Below, piece by piece: positions 25,940 to 35,553 of a stretch of 64,000 bases of DNA. Source of the DNA: Duganella sp. OV510 (GTDB taxonomy: Bacteria; Pseudomonadota; Gammaproteobacteria; Burkholderiales; Burkholderiaceae_D); assembly GCF_900100205.1 (NCBI RefSeq), contig NZ_FNEQ01000001.1, forward strand, positions 124,001 through 188,000. The letters are read 5' to 3'. How positions within the stretch are numbered: position 1 is the stretch's first letter; each line of letters begins with the position of its first letter. A model generated the notes under the pieces. That model was not told where the DNA came from and made no database searches. It worked only from the letters and a program-made list of their open reading frames with translations. A program made the position numbers and the translations under genes.

Positions 25940-28165
25940 ATGGTGAAAGCAACGGCGCCGGCCGCTCCCAAACTCCTTGTGTTGTCGTTGTCCCTGTCGC
26001 TGATGCTGACGGGGACGGTACACGCGCAACTTAAGGAGGTGGTGGTAACGGCCCAGCGCTCGCCGTCACTGGAATCGCGAACGCCGGTCAGCATGACGAC
26101 GCTCAGCGCCGAACAGCTGAACGAGGCCGGTATCGACAGCCCCGCCGCCATCGGCGCTCGTCTGCCGAATGTTGAATTGGACAACGCCGCCGATGGCTTG
26201 CGCATCACCATGCGCGGCGTCTCCAACGCTGACACGACGGAGAAAGGTGATCCGTCGGCAGCCTTCCTGCTCGATGGTATCTACATCGCCCGCCCGCAAA
26301 TTCAGAACCTCAGCTTCTATGACCTGGAACGGGTCGAGGTACTGCGCGGCCCGCAAGGCACGCTGTATGGCCGTAACACCACAGCCGGATTGGTCAATGT
26401 CATTTCGAAGGCGCCGGTCAACAAGTTTGAAGCCTGGGTCGCCACCGAGATCGGCAACTACAACAGCCGCAAGGCCAGCGCCATGCTCAACGTACCGGTC
26501 AACGACGTGCTGGCGCTGCGCGCCGCGCTGTCGTACAACCGGCATGACAGCTATCTGACCAACGCCCAGGGCACCAAGCACGATCTGGGCAAGGACCGTG
26601 ACGACCTGTCCGCGCGCCTGTCTGCAAAATGGAAAATCACCCGCGACGCCACGCTGCTGCTGCGCTATGACCACAGCAAAATCGATGACAACAACGACAG
26701 CTTCGTCCCCGACACCAATTTCTATAGCGGCATTGCCAGCGGCTGTCCGGTCTGGCGCAATGCTGGTACGAGCGCGCAACTGACGAACGCCTTTGTGCCG
26801 CCCAACGCCTTGCCGGAACAGGGCTACAGTCACAAGACCACCTCCGGCGTCGGCGCAGACCTGAGCTGGGACCTGGGCGGGGCCACGCTGTACTATCTGG
26901 GCGCGCACCGCAGCTACGAACATGACGCGCTGGCCAACTTCTACTACCGTGTCGCGCCCACGCTGGCATTGGGCGTGCGCCAGAACTTCAGCGGCGACTA
27001 CACGCAAAACTCGCACGAACTGCGGCTGGCCACCAACGGCGACGGTGCGCTTAGCGCGCAGGCGGGCCTGTACTACTTCCGCGAATCGTCCTCGCAGACC
27101 TACGCCTTCCGCGACCTGCAAGCGATCGGACTGCCGCCGTACTATGTGTTCCCGCACGGCCCCACAATCGCCAGCAGCAAAGCGATCTTTGGTCAGGCGA
27201 CTTACCGCCTCACCGACAAGCTGCGCGCCACTGCCGGCGCGCGCTATACCGAAGACCGCAAGTCACGCGTGGGTTCGACCAACTTCCAGCAAGGCGCGGT
27301 ATTCAATCCCGCCACCGATATCGCGCTGTTGAACGCCGCCAGCTTATCCACGCACCAGACGACCTGGCGCCTCGGCGTGGACTACGACCTCGCACCCTCC
27401 GCGCTGCTGTACGCTTCACTGTCCACCGGCTACAAGGCCGGCGGTTTCAACGACGGCTGCCTGGCCGGATCGACGCAACTGGGCCTGAACTGCCCCGCCG
27501 CACTGGCAGTACCGGCGGACACGCTGCTGTACCAGCCGGAGACGGTGCGCGCTTACGAAGCTGGCGTCAAAACGCGCTTCTGGGAAAACCGGGCAAACCT
27601 GAACCTGTCAGCATTCCATTACGACTACCGCAATCTGCAACTATCCGGCGTCGCCATCGTCGCAGGCGCACCGCGCTTCGTCACCGCCAATGCGGGCGAA
27701 GCCAGCGTCAAGGGACTGGAGGCCGAAGGCCAGGTGGCGATCACGCCGCGCGACCGTATCAGCTATGCATTGGCGCTGCTTGACGCGCACTACGTCCGCT
27801 ATAGCCCGGATGGACTGCACGACTGGGCCGGCAATAAGCTGGACCGCTCGCCAGCGCATACGCTCTCCCTGGGCTATGAGCACAGCTTCCGCCTGCCGGC
27901 CGGTGAACTGGCGGCCGGCGTGCGCTCGCGACGCAGCGCGTCGTCCATCATCGCCGTGCCGACGCAACTGCTGCAATACCGGATTCCCGCTTACACCGAA
28001 AGCGAGGCCACGCTGCATTACCGCCCAAACGGTGCGCAATGGAGCGTGCTGGCGCGCGTGAAGAATATCGAAAACAAGGTTCGTCCCATTGCCATCGACA
28101 GCTTCGGCATGACCGTGCCTGGCGATCCGCGCACGGTGGACGTCCGCCTGGACTACCGCTTCTGA
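25940..28165 (+). CDS. TonB-dependent receptor
   Basis: A 741-residue outer-membrane receptor. After the signal peptide (about 1-30) comes a TonB box-like KEVVVTAQR. The plug domain includes LRITMRGVSNAD and VEVLRGPQGTLYGRNTTAGL, and the 22-strand barrel ends in DVRLDYRF with the terminal Phe. There is no STN domain, so it is a transporter rather than a FecR-type transducer. The ligand is unknown (iron complexes, vitamins and glycans are all possible). Only 3 nt separate its stop from a hybrid histidine kinase start, so the two are in one operon. Confidence 0.92.
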   Translation: MVKATAPAAPKLLVLSLSLSLMLTGTVHAQLKEVVVTAQRSPSLESRTPVSMTTLSAEQLNEAGIDSPAAIGARLPNVELDNAADGLRITMRGVSNADTTEKGDPSAAFLLDGIYIARPQIQNLSFYDLERVEVLRGPQGTLYGRNTTAGLVNVISKAPVNKFEAWVATEIGNYNSRKASAMLNVPVNDVLALRAALSYNRHDSYLTNAQGTKHDLGKDRDDLSARLSAKWKITRDATLLLRYDHSKIDDNNDSFVPDTNFYSGIASGCPVWRNAGTSAQLTNAFVPPNALPEQGYSHKTTSGVGADLSWDLGGATLYYLGAHRSYEHDALANFYYRVAPTLALGVRQNFSGDYTQNSHELRLATNGDGALSAQAGLYYFRESSSQTYAFRDLQAIGLPPYYVFPHGPTIASSKAIFGQATYRLTDKLRATAGARYTEDRKSRVGSTNFQQGAVFNPATDIALLNAASLSTHQTTWRLGVDYDLAPSALLYASLSTGYKAGGFNDGCLAGSTQLGLNCPAALAVPADTLLYQPETVRAYEAGVKTRFWENRANLNLSAFHYDYRNLQLSGVAIVAGAPRFVTANAGEASVKGLEAEGQVAITPRDRISYALALLDAHYVRYSPDGLHDWAGNKLDRSPAHTLSLGYEHSFRLPAGELAAGVRSRRSASSIIAVPTQLLQYRIPAYTESEATLHYRPNGAQWSVLARVKNIENKVRPIAIDSFGMTVPGDPRTVDVRLDYRF

Positions 28166-28168
28166 CCC

Positions 28169-31100
28169 ATGCTGAACTACCTGGCCCGCCACCTGCTATT
28201 TATTCTTGCGCTGCTGTTGTCGTCCGCCCCGGCCCTTGCCAACGGCGGACCACTGGTGCTGGAAGCAGGCTCTGTGCACGTTGATGCCTGGTCTGCCGTC
28301 AAGGTGATGTCCGACAATGAAGGCAAACTGACGCCGGAACAGGCGCTGGCCGCCACAGAACACTTCTCGACGCCCAATTCAGCCTACGCCACGCTGGGTG
28401 TGCAAAAGGATGTGGTCTGGCTGCGTATTCCGGTTACGCTGTCCGCCGCCGCCCAAACGGAATGGATACTCGGCATCGATTACGCGGTACTCAATCGCGT
28501 CGACATCTACGTTGCACGCGACGGCCAGATAAGCAGTCATAACGTTACAGGCAATCTGCAGCCCGATCCGGCCGGCGGCACGCGCGGCCGTGTGCCTGCT
28601 GCGCTACTGCACCTGACGCCCGGCGCATCGCAAGTGCTGCTGGTGCGTGTGGAGAATATCGGCGCGATGATACTGCCGATCAGCCTGTCGCGCCCTGGTG
28701 TCTTCCACAGCGCGGCGCTGAATGAGCAGATGCTGCAAGGCGTGCTGACCGGCCTCGGTTTATGCCTGCTGCTATACAGCCTTGCACAATGGTTGACGCT
28801 GCGCGAACCGCTGTACGGAAAATTCGCGCTGCTGGTCGCCGGCACCGCGCTGTTCTCGGTCGAGTTCTTCGGCCTAGGCAACCAATATCTGTGGATGAGC
28901 AATGCCTGGATGAGCATCCACGCAGGCGGTGTGTTCGCACTGATGGCGTCCTGCGGCGCCTACCTGTTTGTCGAGCAGGCGCTGGCACGGCCCGGCAAGG
29001 ACCTGGTGTTCAGCCGCCTGATGAAAGGTGGCGCCGCGCTGTGCGTCGTCAGCATGCTGGCCTACGTCACGGATGTCATCAGCGTTGAAACGCTGGTCAT
29101 CATCGTCAGCACGCTGGGTGTGATGCCGATGCTGCTTGGCCTGCCGGGCGCCTATTTCCGCGCCCGCCGTGGCGACGCCGTCGGTATCTACTTCCTGGTC
29201 GGCTGGGGCGTCAGCTTTACTTCGTCGGCGATACTGAGCCAGGTCATCAGCGGCAAGGTGGACGCCAACTTCTGGACCATGCACGCGCTGCAGTTCGGGA
29301 ATATGTTCGACATGCTGGTGTTCACCCGCATCCTCGGCCTGCGCACCAAGGCGATGCAAAGCGCCATGCTGCGCGCCGAGGAAGCCACGCGCACCAAGTC
29401 CGAATTCCTCGCGCATATGAGCCACGAGATCCGCACGCCGATGAACGCCATCATCGGCATGAGCCGCCTGGCGCTGATGACAGAGCCAAATCCCAAGCTG
29501 CAAAACTACCTGGGCAAGATCCTCGGCGCTGGTGAGCATCTGCTGGCGGTCATCAACGATATACTCGACTTTTCCAAGATCGAAGCCGGCAAGCTAGGAT
29601 TGGAATCAGCGCCTTTCGAGCTGCGCGAGATGCTGGACCACCTTGCCTCGCTGACCTTGATCAAATCCGACGCGGCACGCGTGGAATTGAAAATCAATGT
29701 TAATGACGGCGTGCCGCCACGCCTGGTAGGCGATCCGCTGCGCCTGAGCCAGGTGCTGATCAACCTGACCAGCAACGCCGTCAAGTTCACCGAGCGGGGC
29801 GAGATCGTTGTGGCCGTAGAATTGATGGACAAAACGGCGGACACGGTGGCGCTGCGCTTTTCCGTCAGCGACACCGGCATCGGCATGCGCCCGTCGCAGG
29901 TGGCGGTGCTGTTCCAGTCGTTTAACCAGGCTGGCGCCACCACCACCCGCAAATACGGCGGCACAGGACTGGGGCTAAGCATTTCGCGCCAGTTAGTGGA
30001 GCTGATGGGCGGCGACATCCAGGTTAGCAGCACACCTGGCATCGGCAGCCGTTTCAGCTTCACTGTCCGCCTCGGCATCGCCGGCGACAACAGCGCGCCA
30101 GTCGACTGGCCGCTGGCGCCACATCATCCAGCACGCGAGACGCGCCGCTCGGACAACGCCGGCCTGGCCATCCGCGATCTGTCAGCACTCGACGGCGCGC
30201 ACATCCTGCTGGTGGAGGATAACGCCAACAACCGCGAGGTAGCGCTGGACTTTCTCTCCGCCGCGCGCATGCAGATCGACGTGGCCGAACATGGCGGCGA
30301 AGCCTTGCGCATGGTCGAGCAGGCCGACTACGACCTGGTGCTGATGGACGTGCAGATGCGTGAGGTCGATGGCCTCACCGCCACACGCCGCATCCGCGCC
30401 ATGGAGCGCCACAAGCACCTGCCGATCATCGCCATGACCGCCTACGCCATGGCCGGTGATCGCGACAAGAGCCTGGCCGCCGGCATGAATGACCACATCA
30501 CCAAGCCTATCGAACCGGAGCGCCTGTTCCGCGCACTGATTAAATGGATACCACCGGCACGTCTGAATGCGCGCCGCGCGCAATCCCAGGTCACCTTGCA
30601 GACGGCGCCACCGCCAGTCGACTATGCGGCAGCCACCGCCCCACTGCCACCGATACCAGGCGTGGACTGGCAACTGGCGCTGGACAGCGTCGACCGCCAG
30701 CGCGCCCGCCTGGATCGGCGCATCCGTGGCTTCCTGCACGAATATCAGCCATCGGCGCAGACCGTGCGCGAAGCGATCGCCAGCGGTCATCACGAAGCGC
30801 TGTATAGCCTGACGCACAATCTGCGCTCCACCGCCGCCTACATCGGCGCTTTCCATCTGGCCGCGCAAGCGCAGGCACTGGAACACGCGCTGCGCACTGC
30901 GCAGAATGACCGTATCGCCTTGCTGGCCGCCGAGCTGGCCGATGGCCTCGACCTGGTCGTCGGAGGCCTGGCGCAACTGGCCGAGCCACCATCACCGCAG
31001 CGCTATCGCGACAGCGACGCCATGCTGCTGGTAACGCGGCTGGAAGCATATCTGCGGGCCGACGATGCGCGCGCGGAAGACGTGCTGAAGGAACTGAGCG

Positions 31101-31240
31101 CGCTTCCCTCCGCGATGCGCCATGCGGAGCAGCTGGCGGCGCTGCAACAAGCTGTCGACGACATCGAGTATCAGGTTGCGCTGGCGCCATTGAGCGCGCT
31201 GGCGCGTGCGTTGCAAAACGAACTGGAAGAAAAACCATGA
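28169..31240 (+). CDS. Hybrid histidine kinase: 7TMR-DISM, HisKA, HATPase, REC, Hpt
   Basis: A 1023-residue hybrid kinase. A signal peptide (1-25) leads a periplasmic 7TMR-DISMED2 domain (about 35-175), seven membrane helices (about 188-390), HisKA with phospho-acceptor His419 (MSHEIRTPMN), HATPase_c (about 530-650), REC with Asp727 (VLMDVQM) and a C-terminal Hpt with His883 (SLTHNLRSTA). All parts of a phosphorelay are in one chain. DISMED2 domains resemble carbohydrate-binding folds. The stop overlaps the start of a REC-GGDEF gene (ATGA), so phosphate probably flows to that cyclase. Confidence 0.95.
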   Translation: MLNYLARHLLFILALLLSSAPALANGGPLVLEAGSVHVDAWSAVKVMSDNEGKLTPEQALAATEHFSTPNSAYATLGVQKDVVWLRIPVTLSAAAQTEWILGIDYAVLNRVDIYVARDGQISSHNVTGNLQPDPAGGTRGRVPAALLHLTPGASQVLLVRVENIGAMILPISLSRPGVFHSAALNEQMLQGVLTGLGLCLLLYSLAQWLTLREPLYGKFALLVAGTALFSVEFFGLGNQYLWMSNAWMSIHAGGVFALMASCGAYLFVEQALARPGKDLVFSRLMKGGAALCVVSMLAYVTDVISVETLVIIVSTLGVMPMLLGLPGAYFRARRGDAVGIYFLVGWGVSFTSSAILSQVISGKVDANFWTMHALQFGNMFDMLVFTRILGLRTKAMQSAMLRAEEATRTKSEFLAHMSHEIRTPMNAIIGMSRLALMTEPNPKLQNYLGKILGAGEHLLAVINDILDFSKIEAGKLGLESAPFELREMLDHLASLTLIKSDAARVELKINVNDGVPPRLVGDPLRLSQVLINLTSNAVKFTERGEIVVAVELMDKTADTVALRFSVSDTGIGMRPSQVAVLFQSFNQAGATTTRKYGGTGLGLSISRQLVELMGGDIQVSSTPGIGSRFSFTVRLGIAGDNSAPVDWPLAPHHPARETRRSDNAGLAIRDLSALDGAHILLVEDNANNREVALDFLSAARMQIDVAEHGGEALRMVEQADYDLVLMDVQMREVDGLTATRRIRAMERHKHLPIIAMTAYAMAGDRDKSLAAGMNDHITKPIEPERLFRALIKWIPPARLNARRAQSQVTLQTAPPPVDYAAATAPLPPIPGVDWQLALDSVDRQRARLDRRIRGFLHEYQPSAQTVREAIASGHHEALYSLTHNLRSTAAYIGAFHLAAQAQALEHALRTAQNDRIALLAAELADGLDLVVGGLAQLAEPPSPQRYRDSDAMLLVTRLEAYLRADDARAEDVLKELSALPSAMRHAEQLAALQQAVDDIEYQVALAPLSALARALQNELEEKP

Positions 31241-32151
31241 ACTTCGCGGGAACCCAAAAGGTACTGGTGGCCGACGACGACATCGTGAATCGCCAGGTGT
31301 TGGCCGAACTTCTCAAGCCGGAGCACACCGTGCTGCTGGCGAAAAATGGCGAACAAGCCCTTGAACGCGCGGCGCGCCACCTGCCGGACCTGATCCTGCT
31401 GGATGTGGTCATGCCCGACATGGATGGCTACGAAGTGCTGCGCCGCTTGCGCGCCGACGCGCAGACGGCACACATCACCGTCATCTTCATTTCCGGCCTG
31501 GCGCGTCCAGAGGACGAAGCCAATGGCCTGAAGATGGGCGCAGCCGATTACATCTCCAAGCCCTTCAACGAAACAGTGGTGATGGCGCGCGTGGCCATGC
31601 ACTTGCAGATGGTGCGCCAGCGCCGCATGCTGGAGCATCTCGCGCACGTCGACGGCCTGACCGAACTGGCCAACCGCCGCCGCTTCGATGAAGTCTACGA
31701 GGCAGAATGGCAGCGTAGCCGGCGCAGCGGACGCCCGCTGTCGCTGGCGTTGCTGGATATCGACGCGTTTAAGCAGTACAACGATCATTACGGCCATCCG
31801 GCCGGCGACCGCGCCTTGCGCGCCGTTGCACGCACGGCAGCTTCCGGCCTGCGCCGTCCGGCTGACCTGGCGGCGCGCTATGGCGGCGAGGAGATGGTGC
31901 TGCTGTTGCCGGACACGGAGGCGGCGCAAGCGCAGCAGGTGGTCGGCTGCATCTGCGACGCGATTGCCGACTTACAGATTCCGCACGAAGGCTCTTCGGT
32001 GGCGCCGATACTGACGATCAGCGCCGGCGGCGCCACACTGAACGCCACCGCCAGCGAAACCGGCACAGAACTGTTTGCGGCAGCAGACGCCCTGCTCTAT
32101 CAAGCCAAGAAAGGCGGCCGCAATCGGGTTGAATGGCGCCAGCCCGCCTAA
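31237..32151 (+). CDS. Response regulator diguanylate cyclase (REC-GGDEF)
   Basis: A 304-residue regulator. The N-terminal receiver domain has acidic residues VADDD and phospho-acceptor Asp56 (LILLDVVMPD). The C-terminal GGDEF domain has an intact GGEEM active motif (216-220) and an RxxD inhibitory site (Arg207-Asp210) five residues upstream. It should make c-di-GMP when phosphorylated and be subject to product inhibition. It is translationally coupled to the hybrid kinase. The last 4 nt overlap the convergent lyase-like gene. Confidence 0.95.
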   Translation: MNFAGTQKVLVADDDIVNRQVLAELLKPEHTVLLAKNGEQALERAARHLPDLILLDVVMPDMDGYEVLRRLRADAQTAHITVIFISGLARPEDEANGLKMGAADYISKPFNETVVMARVAMHLQMVRQRRMLEHLAHVDGLTELANRRRFDEVYEAEWQRSRRSGRPLSLALLDIDAFKQYNDHYGHPAGDRALRAVARTAASGLRRPADLAARYGGEEMVLLLPDTEAAQAQQVVGCICDAIADLQIPHEGSSVAPILTISAGGATLNATASETGTELFAAADALLYQAKKGGRNRVEWRQPA

Positions 32152-35100
32152 GCGATCCGCTTCACCGAGAAATTCTCAACCCTCTGGCGCGATTGCGTGG
32201 TGCGGAAACCGAAGTAGCCGCCACCCAGCAATGGGCCCGGCGCGTTGAAGTATTCTTTGTCATCCACGTATAGCCGCGTGCCGCGCGCATCCACCACGAT
32301 GCGGACGCGGTAGGCGTGGCGGGCCTTCAGCAGATATTCCGGCGCCGTGTATTCCTGTAGCAGATTGCGCACGCCGCTGCCATCGTAGTAACGGAAGCGT
32401 GAGGTGCTGTTGGTGTTTCCACCTATGCCGGCATAGAACAGTTTCAGCCTGTCGTACTCTTCCAGCTTGCCGGATTGCGTGAAGCCCTGCGGTAGTTGCG
32501 CCTCCCAGAAGAAGTTCAGATCCGAAAGCCGCCCATCCGCCAGCACTGTGCGCGTAAAGCTGATTTCGTAGTGGCCGAGCAGTTGCTGGCGCAGCCACAC
32601 CGTCAGTCCGCGATCGGCGTGCAGCACCAGCGCACCACGCTCCACATAGGCTGCTGCGGTGGCGTTGCCCGCTTCTGCTTCCACTGCCCACCGTTGTGCA
32701 TCGAAGCGCTGGAAGCTATCCTGCATCAGCGTACGTTCGATAGCCAGCGCATCCAGCGCCAGCATGCCCATCGCGCCCAAGCCCCATTGGGCGACGGCGT
32801 TGGTGGACAGCGTTGGCGCTTCTTCCACATCGTTCAGCACCAGCGGCGGCTTCACGCGGCGCGACGCCAGGTCTTTGTCCTTCAGACCCGCGCGGCCTTC
32901 CTGGAACTGGGCCCAGGCACGCTTTAACATGGCGCCATTCTGCTGCTGCACGGCGGCGTAGGCCAACAGGCGCGCGTGCCCCTGTCCAAGATTCAGCTTG
33001 CCGAGGTCTTGTCCCAGTTCCGCCTTCTGTTCCTGCTGGCTGGCGCTGTACAGACGACAGTAACGCAGCCAGGCGTCGCGGAACGCCGGTTGCGGCACCG
33101 TGCGTATCAATTCGCTGGCGATCTCGGGCAAGCCGAAAACAGCGCTCAGGTGCGAGACGCTGATCTTCGCGTCAGGGTCCGGCAGGAACACGCCGGTGCG
33201 CAGGTCCATGATCGCGCCGCCGGCCAGGAAACCGAGCGGCCGTGCTGCGATGCTGGCCATGCTGTTTAACAGCTTGTCGCGGTACTTCGGCTGGCCAGTG
33301 CGCTCCCATTCGGTGAACCAGGCTGCGGCCACTGCGCCCCAGTCGGTGCCAAAGCCGACACTGGCGTGGTGTTGCGGATCCTGCTGCGGAGTTTTCTGAC
33401 CGATCTTGCGGCCGGGGATGACGGTACGCAGGCGCTCAACCGCATCCACTTGTTCGCGCAACAGGTCGCCCGTGCGTTCATCGGCACTCAGGTAGTAGAA
33501 GAAGCGGCGATTGATGGCGGTGGAGACGCGCAACTGCTTGGCGCTGTCGCCCCAGTGCTGCACGCCATGGCGCGTGCCGAGCGGACTATATGGGCCGATA
33601 TGGTGCACGTCCACCTCGCCGGTGTGACGGGTCATCGCTTCGGCGACGCGGTAGGCATCGGCGCGACCGCTATGCAGGTAGTAGTGCCAGAGCCAGATCT
33701 CGGTACTCAGTTCGGAGTTGTCCCAGGCGAAGCCGCCGACATCGTAACGCCAGACGTGGCGCTGTGTATCGTAGGTATGCATTACGTCACCGTAGTCCCA
33801 GTATCCGTACCAGCGGCGGTCTTCGATCTGGTTGCGATAGAAATCGAATGCCCATCCCAGTTGCTGATCGAGCCTGGTCGGCTTGGCGGCCGCCGGATGC
33901 CAGTATTCGCTGAAGACGCCAGCGCTGTGCAGGCGTTGTGGTGATGCGGTCAGCAATGGTGGCGACTGTATCCGCTGGCTGATCGCCACCAGTTGTTCAT
34001 GTGTGGGCGTGGATGAAAATAGCTGGAGTTCCAGTTCGCTGGTGCGGGCGACGCCATATGGAGTGCCGAATTCCGGTTCGTAGTCTTCGTAGGTAATGTC
34101 GAGAGCGTCGCGTTGTTTTGCGTGGTCAGTTTCGCCCATGCCATCATGGTAGAAGCGCAGGTCCATCGGCTGCGCCTTGGGTGCCCATAGCCACAGCGTG
34201 ACGGTGGCCTGGCTGGTTTCGGCGCCATGAATGTCGATCTGGCCGGGATAGCTTTGCCAGAAATTGCGGACGCCGAAAGCCACGCCGCCTTCCGGCGTTC
34301 CCAGATAGGCGGTACCGGCGGCCCGGCCGCCGCTGGCGGCATGTATCCAGCCATGGCCAGGGCTGGTGCGTTTGCTGATACTGTAGCCATCAGGATGGGA
34401 TTGCAGCAGCGTGTAGCTGCCAAACGCTGGCACGTAGCGCAGGTTCTTGCTGACGTTGCCCGGCAGACTGCCTGGCGCGACGGCGCGCCCCTGTAATTGC
34501 GCTTCGGCCGCCGCGCCGGCATCGCGCCGCAGGCCGGTCAGGCCTTGCACGGCTTCGGCGAACACGCCGCCATTGGCGCCGACGAAACGGACATAGCGGT
34601 CGTGCATCGGCGCGCTTAGCGGCATGCCGAAACGCAGGCCGATGCCGCGAATGAATGCCTGCTGCGGATCAGCGTCATACACCAGCGTATGCACCACGCG
34701 GATCGCGTCCGAGTTCTTGTAGAAGTACAGCCGCACAGTAAAAGGCAGCAGCTTGCTGCCATCCGCATGCGTATGTGAGCCGGTGACGCGCACCACCGCG
34801 CGCTGCGCACCGTTCTGTTCCAATACGGCCGACTCAATCGTGCCATCAAACGCCCGGCGCGCTACCGCCTTGCCCTCATCCTCCGCCGCGCCATCCACGA
34901 GCAGCACCAGCCGGCCGTCCTGCAATAGCTGCTGGCCCTGCCGACGAACGGCGCTCAGCAAAACAGCACCTTGCCGCGCCACAGTGCATTGCAGCGCGCC
35001 AGTGTCAACAACGATACTCCCATCGCGTTCCGCCGCCAACAACCCTGCGGCGGCGGGCACTGGTCTATTGACCTCTGACGCCATGTGCGTGGCCGCATCG

Positions 35101-35540
35101 GAGACGCGTAGCGCGCGGCCGCTAGCGTCGAGTAACGGATGTAGCGTGTAGCCGTTTTCGGGCGCCGCGCCGGTGGCGTCGGGAGTCAGCGCATGGGCGG
35201 ACCATTTTAGCGAGCCGTCCGGCCAATACGCCAGCGGCCAAGATTGCACCGGCCGCGCCGCACTTGGCTGCGCGACATTGCTGGCTGGCCGCAGTTCAAA
35301 CGCTGCGTCGCCGGGAACACGTCCCTGCGGCCACGGCACGCCCCACGTCGTCCCCTGGAAGCTCCCAGGCAGTCCGTCCAGCCAATGCACTGCCGTCTCA
35401 TCGGCTTGCAGGCTGCCGGTGACAGATGGCGCGTCCGGCTTGCGAGCCGACGCGGCGGCGCTTTCGCCCAACGCTCCTACACCTCCCGTCAGCAACGCTA
35501 CAAACTTGAAAAACTGCCGACGTTCAAGCGATGCACTCAT
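32148..35540 (-). CDS. Tat-exported PcRGLX/YetA-like protein (putative exo-rhamnogalacturonan lyase)
   Basis: A very large protein of 1130 residues. The start at 35540 follows AAGGAG (9-nt spacing) and yields a Tat signal (ERRQFFKFVALLTGG). The N-terminal third, with WPLAYWPDGSLKWSAHAL, matches the RIFT-barrel domain of PcRGLX/YetA-like proteins. A central beta domain and an alpha/alpha-toroid part follow (GYWDYGDVMHTYDTQRHVWR, EIWLWHYYLHSGRADAYRVA). The last about 180 residues look like an added beta-sandwich. PcRGLX enzymes (polysaccharide lyase family 26) cleave rhamnogalacturonan. It lies 13 nt downstream of a TonB transducer, so it is part of a FecIR-controlled set. Confidence 0.8.
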   Translation of the reverse strand: MSASLERRQFFKFVALLTGGVGALGESAAASARKPDAPSVTGSLQADETAVHWLDGLPGSFQGTTWGVPWPQGRVPGDAAFELRPASNVAQPSAARPVQSWPLAYWPDGSLKWSAHALTPDATGAAPENGYTLHPLLDASGRALRVSDAATHMASEVNRPVPAAAGLLAAERDGSIVVDTGALQCTVARQGAVLLSAVRRQGQQLLQDGRLVLLVDGAAEDEGKAVARRAFDGTIESAVLEQNGAQRAVVRVTGSHTHADGSKLLPFTVRLYFYKNSDAIRVVHTLVYDADPQQAFIRGIGLRFGMPLSAPMHDRYVRFVGANGGVFAEAVQGLTGLRRDAGAAAEAQLQGRAVAPGSLPGNVSKNLRYVPAFGSYTLLQSHPDGYSISKRTSPGHGWIHAASGGRAAGTAYLGTPEGGVAFGVRNFWQSYPGQIDIHGAETSQATVTLWLWAPKAQPMDLRFYHDGMGETDHAKQRDALDITYEDYEPEFGTPYGVARTSELELQLFSSTPTHEQLVAISQRIQSPPLLTASPQRLHSAGVFSEYWHPAAAKPTRLDQQLGWAFDFYRNQIEDRRWYGYWDYGDVMHTYDTQRHVWRYDVGGFAWDNSELSTEIWLWHYYLHSGRADAYRVAEAMTRHTGEVDVHHIGPYSPLGTRHGVQHWGDSAKQLRVSTAINRRFFYYLSADERTGDLLREQVDAVERLRTVIPGRKIGQKTPQQDPQHHASVGFGTDWGAVAAAWFTEWERTGQPKYRDKLLNSMASIAARPLGFLAGGAIMDLRTGVFLPDPDAKISVSHLSAVFGLPEIASELIRTVPQPAFRDAWLRYCRLYSASQQEQKAELGQDLGKLNLGQGHARLLAYAAVQQQNGAMLKRAWAQFQEGRAGLKDKDLASRRVKPPLVLNDVEEAPTLSTNAVAQWGLGAMGMLALDALAIERTLMQDSFQRFDAQRWAVEAEAGNATAAAYVERGALVLHADRGLTVWLRQQLLGHYEISFTRTVLADGRLSDLNFFWEAQLPQGFTQSGKLEEYDRLKLFYAGIGGNTNSTSRFRYYDGSGVRNLLQEYTAPEYLLKARHAYRVRIVVDARGTRLYVDDKEYFNAPGPLLGGGYFGFRTTQSRQRVENFSVKRIA

Positions 35541-35553
35541 CCTGCCCAACTCC

